From: an uncultured Actinomycetes bacterium | GTDB taxonomy: Bacteria; Actinomycetota; Acidimicrobiia; Acidimicrobiales; Microtrichaceae | Assembly: GCA_903953195.1 (NCBI GenBank) | Contig: CAJBIS010000202.1 | Span: 1 to 5,325, forward strand | Length of the DNA stretch: 5,325 nt | Direction: 5' to 3' | Shown here: positions 5,229-5,325 of the stretch, one piece after another | Numbering within the stretch: the first letter of the stretch is position 1 | Layout: the number at the start of each line of letters is the position of its first letter | The notes under the pieces: model-generated | Seen by the model: only the letters and a program-made list of their open reading frames with translations | Told to the model about the DNA's origin: nothing | Databases searched by the model: none | Position numbers and translations under genes: made by a program

Positions 5229-5325
5229 ATGGCAGAACGCACGTACTCGCTCGTCATCGACGGTGCCGCGGTCGAACCGTCGGACCGCTACGAGATCATC
5301 AATCCGGCGACCGAACAGGTCGTCG
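5229..5325 (+). CDS. Aldehyde dehydrogenase family protein, N-terminal 32 codons only (cut by right edge)
   Basis: The reading frame begins with ATG 5229 and runs open to the window end. The visible residues include YSLVIDGAAVEPSDRYEI and then INPATEQVV. The opening of a strand, a DG turn and the INPAT(E/G)..V motif are the standard N-terminus of NAD(P)-dependent aldehyde dehydrogenases, which oxidise an aldehyde to the acid. The catalytic Cys and Glu lie beyond the window, so activity and subfamily cannot be judged. It starts nine bases after the cyclase stop and has its own candidate leaderless promoter. An aldehyde dehydrogenase next to SDR and LLM oxidoreductases fits an alcohol-to-aldehyde-to-acid route, which is inference. 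Confidence 0.8.
   Translation, partial: MAERTYSLVIDGAAVEPSDRYEIINPATEQVV

Overview
The window looks like chromosomal DNA of a high-GC actinobacterium, with GC at about two thirds by eye. The gene families (LLM-class F420-type oxidoreductase, EthD-domain protein, SDR, amidohydrolase_2, stand-alone cNMP-binding protein), the many GTG starts and the apparent leaderless promoters fit Acidimicrobiia (Ilumatobacter-like) or a related catabolic actinobacterium such as a mycobacterium. This taxonomic call is inference from gene style, not from a marker gene. No RNA gene, insertion sequence, CRISPR array or phage gene is visible. The window is almost fully coding, with no gene-free stretch above 85 bases.

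Layout: (1) 3-734 (+), the C-terminal part of an LLM-class flavin/F420 oxidoreductase cut by the left edge. (2) Convergent to it, a minus-strand two-gene operon: a small cyclic-nucleotide-binding protein (1633 to 1166) translationally coupled by a 4-base GTGA overlap to a YccF-type membrane protein (1169 to 753). (3) A divergent intergenic region (1634-1716). (4) A plus-strand pair, an EthD-domain protein (1717-2109) and an NAD-type SDR dehydrogenase (2106-2918), again joined by a GTGA overlap. (5) A 54-base spacer holding a KstR-like operator and a leaderless -10, then an amidohydrolase_2 protein (2973-4205). (6) A 72-base spacer with a hairpin, then a cytoplasmic PAS-GGDEF diguanylate cyclase (4278-5219). 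(7) The first 32 codons of an aldehyde dehydrogenase (from 5229), cut by the right edge.

The LLM oxidoreductase, EthD, SDR, amidohydrolase and aldehyde dehydrogenase read as part of an oxidative catabolic neighbourhood (steroid, terpenoid or aromatic-type substrates). The two signalling units sit between them: a cNMP sensor with a membrane partner, and a c-di-GMP synthase. The sequence does not identify the substrate.

The strongest non-coding signal is a repeated promoter layout. Three genes (cNMP-binding protein, amidohydrolase, aldehyde dehydrogenase) each have a TANNNT hexamer at exactly -12 to -7 of the start codon, as expected for leaderless transcripts. One of these -10 boxes is built over the stop codon of the preceding gene. 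Another lies just downstream of a 14-bp sequence that fits the KstR consensus TNNAACNNGTTNNA.
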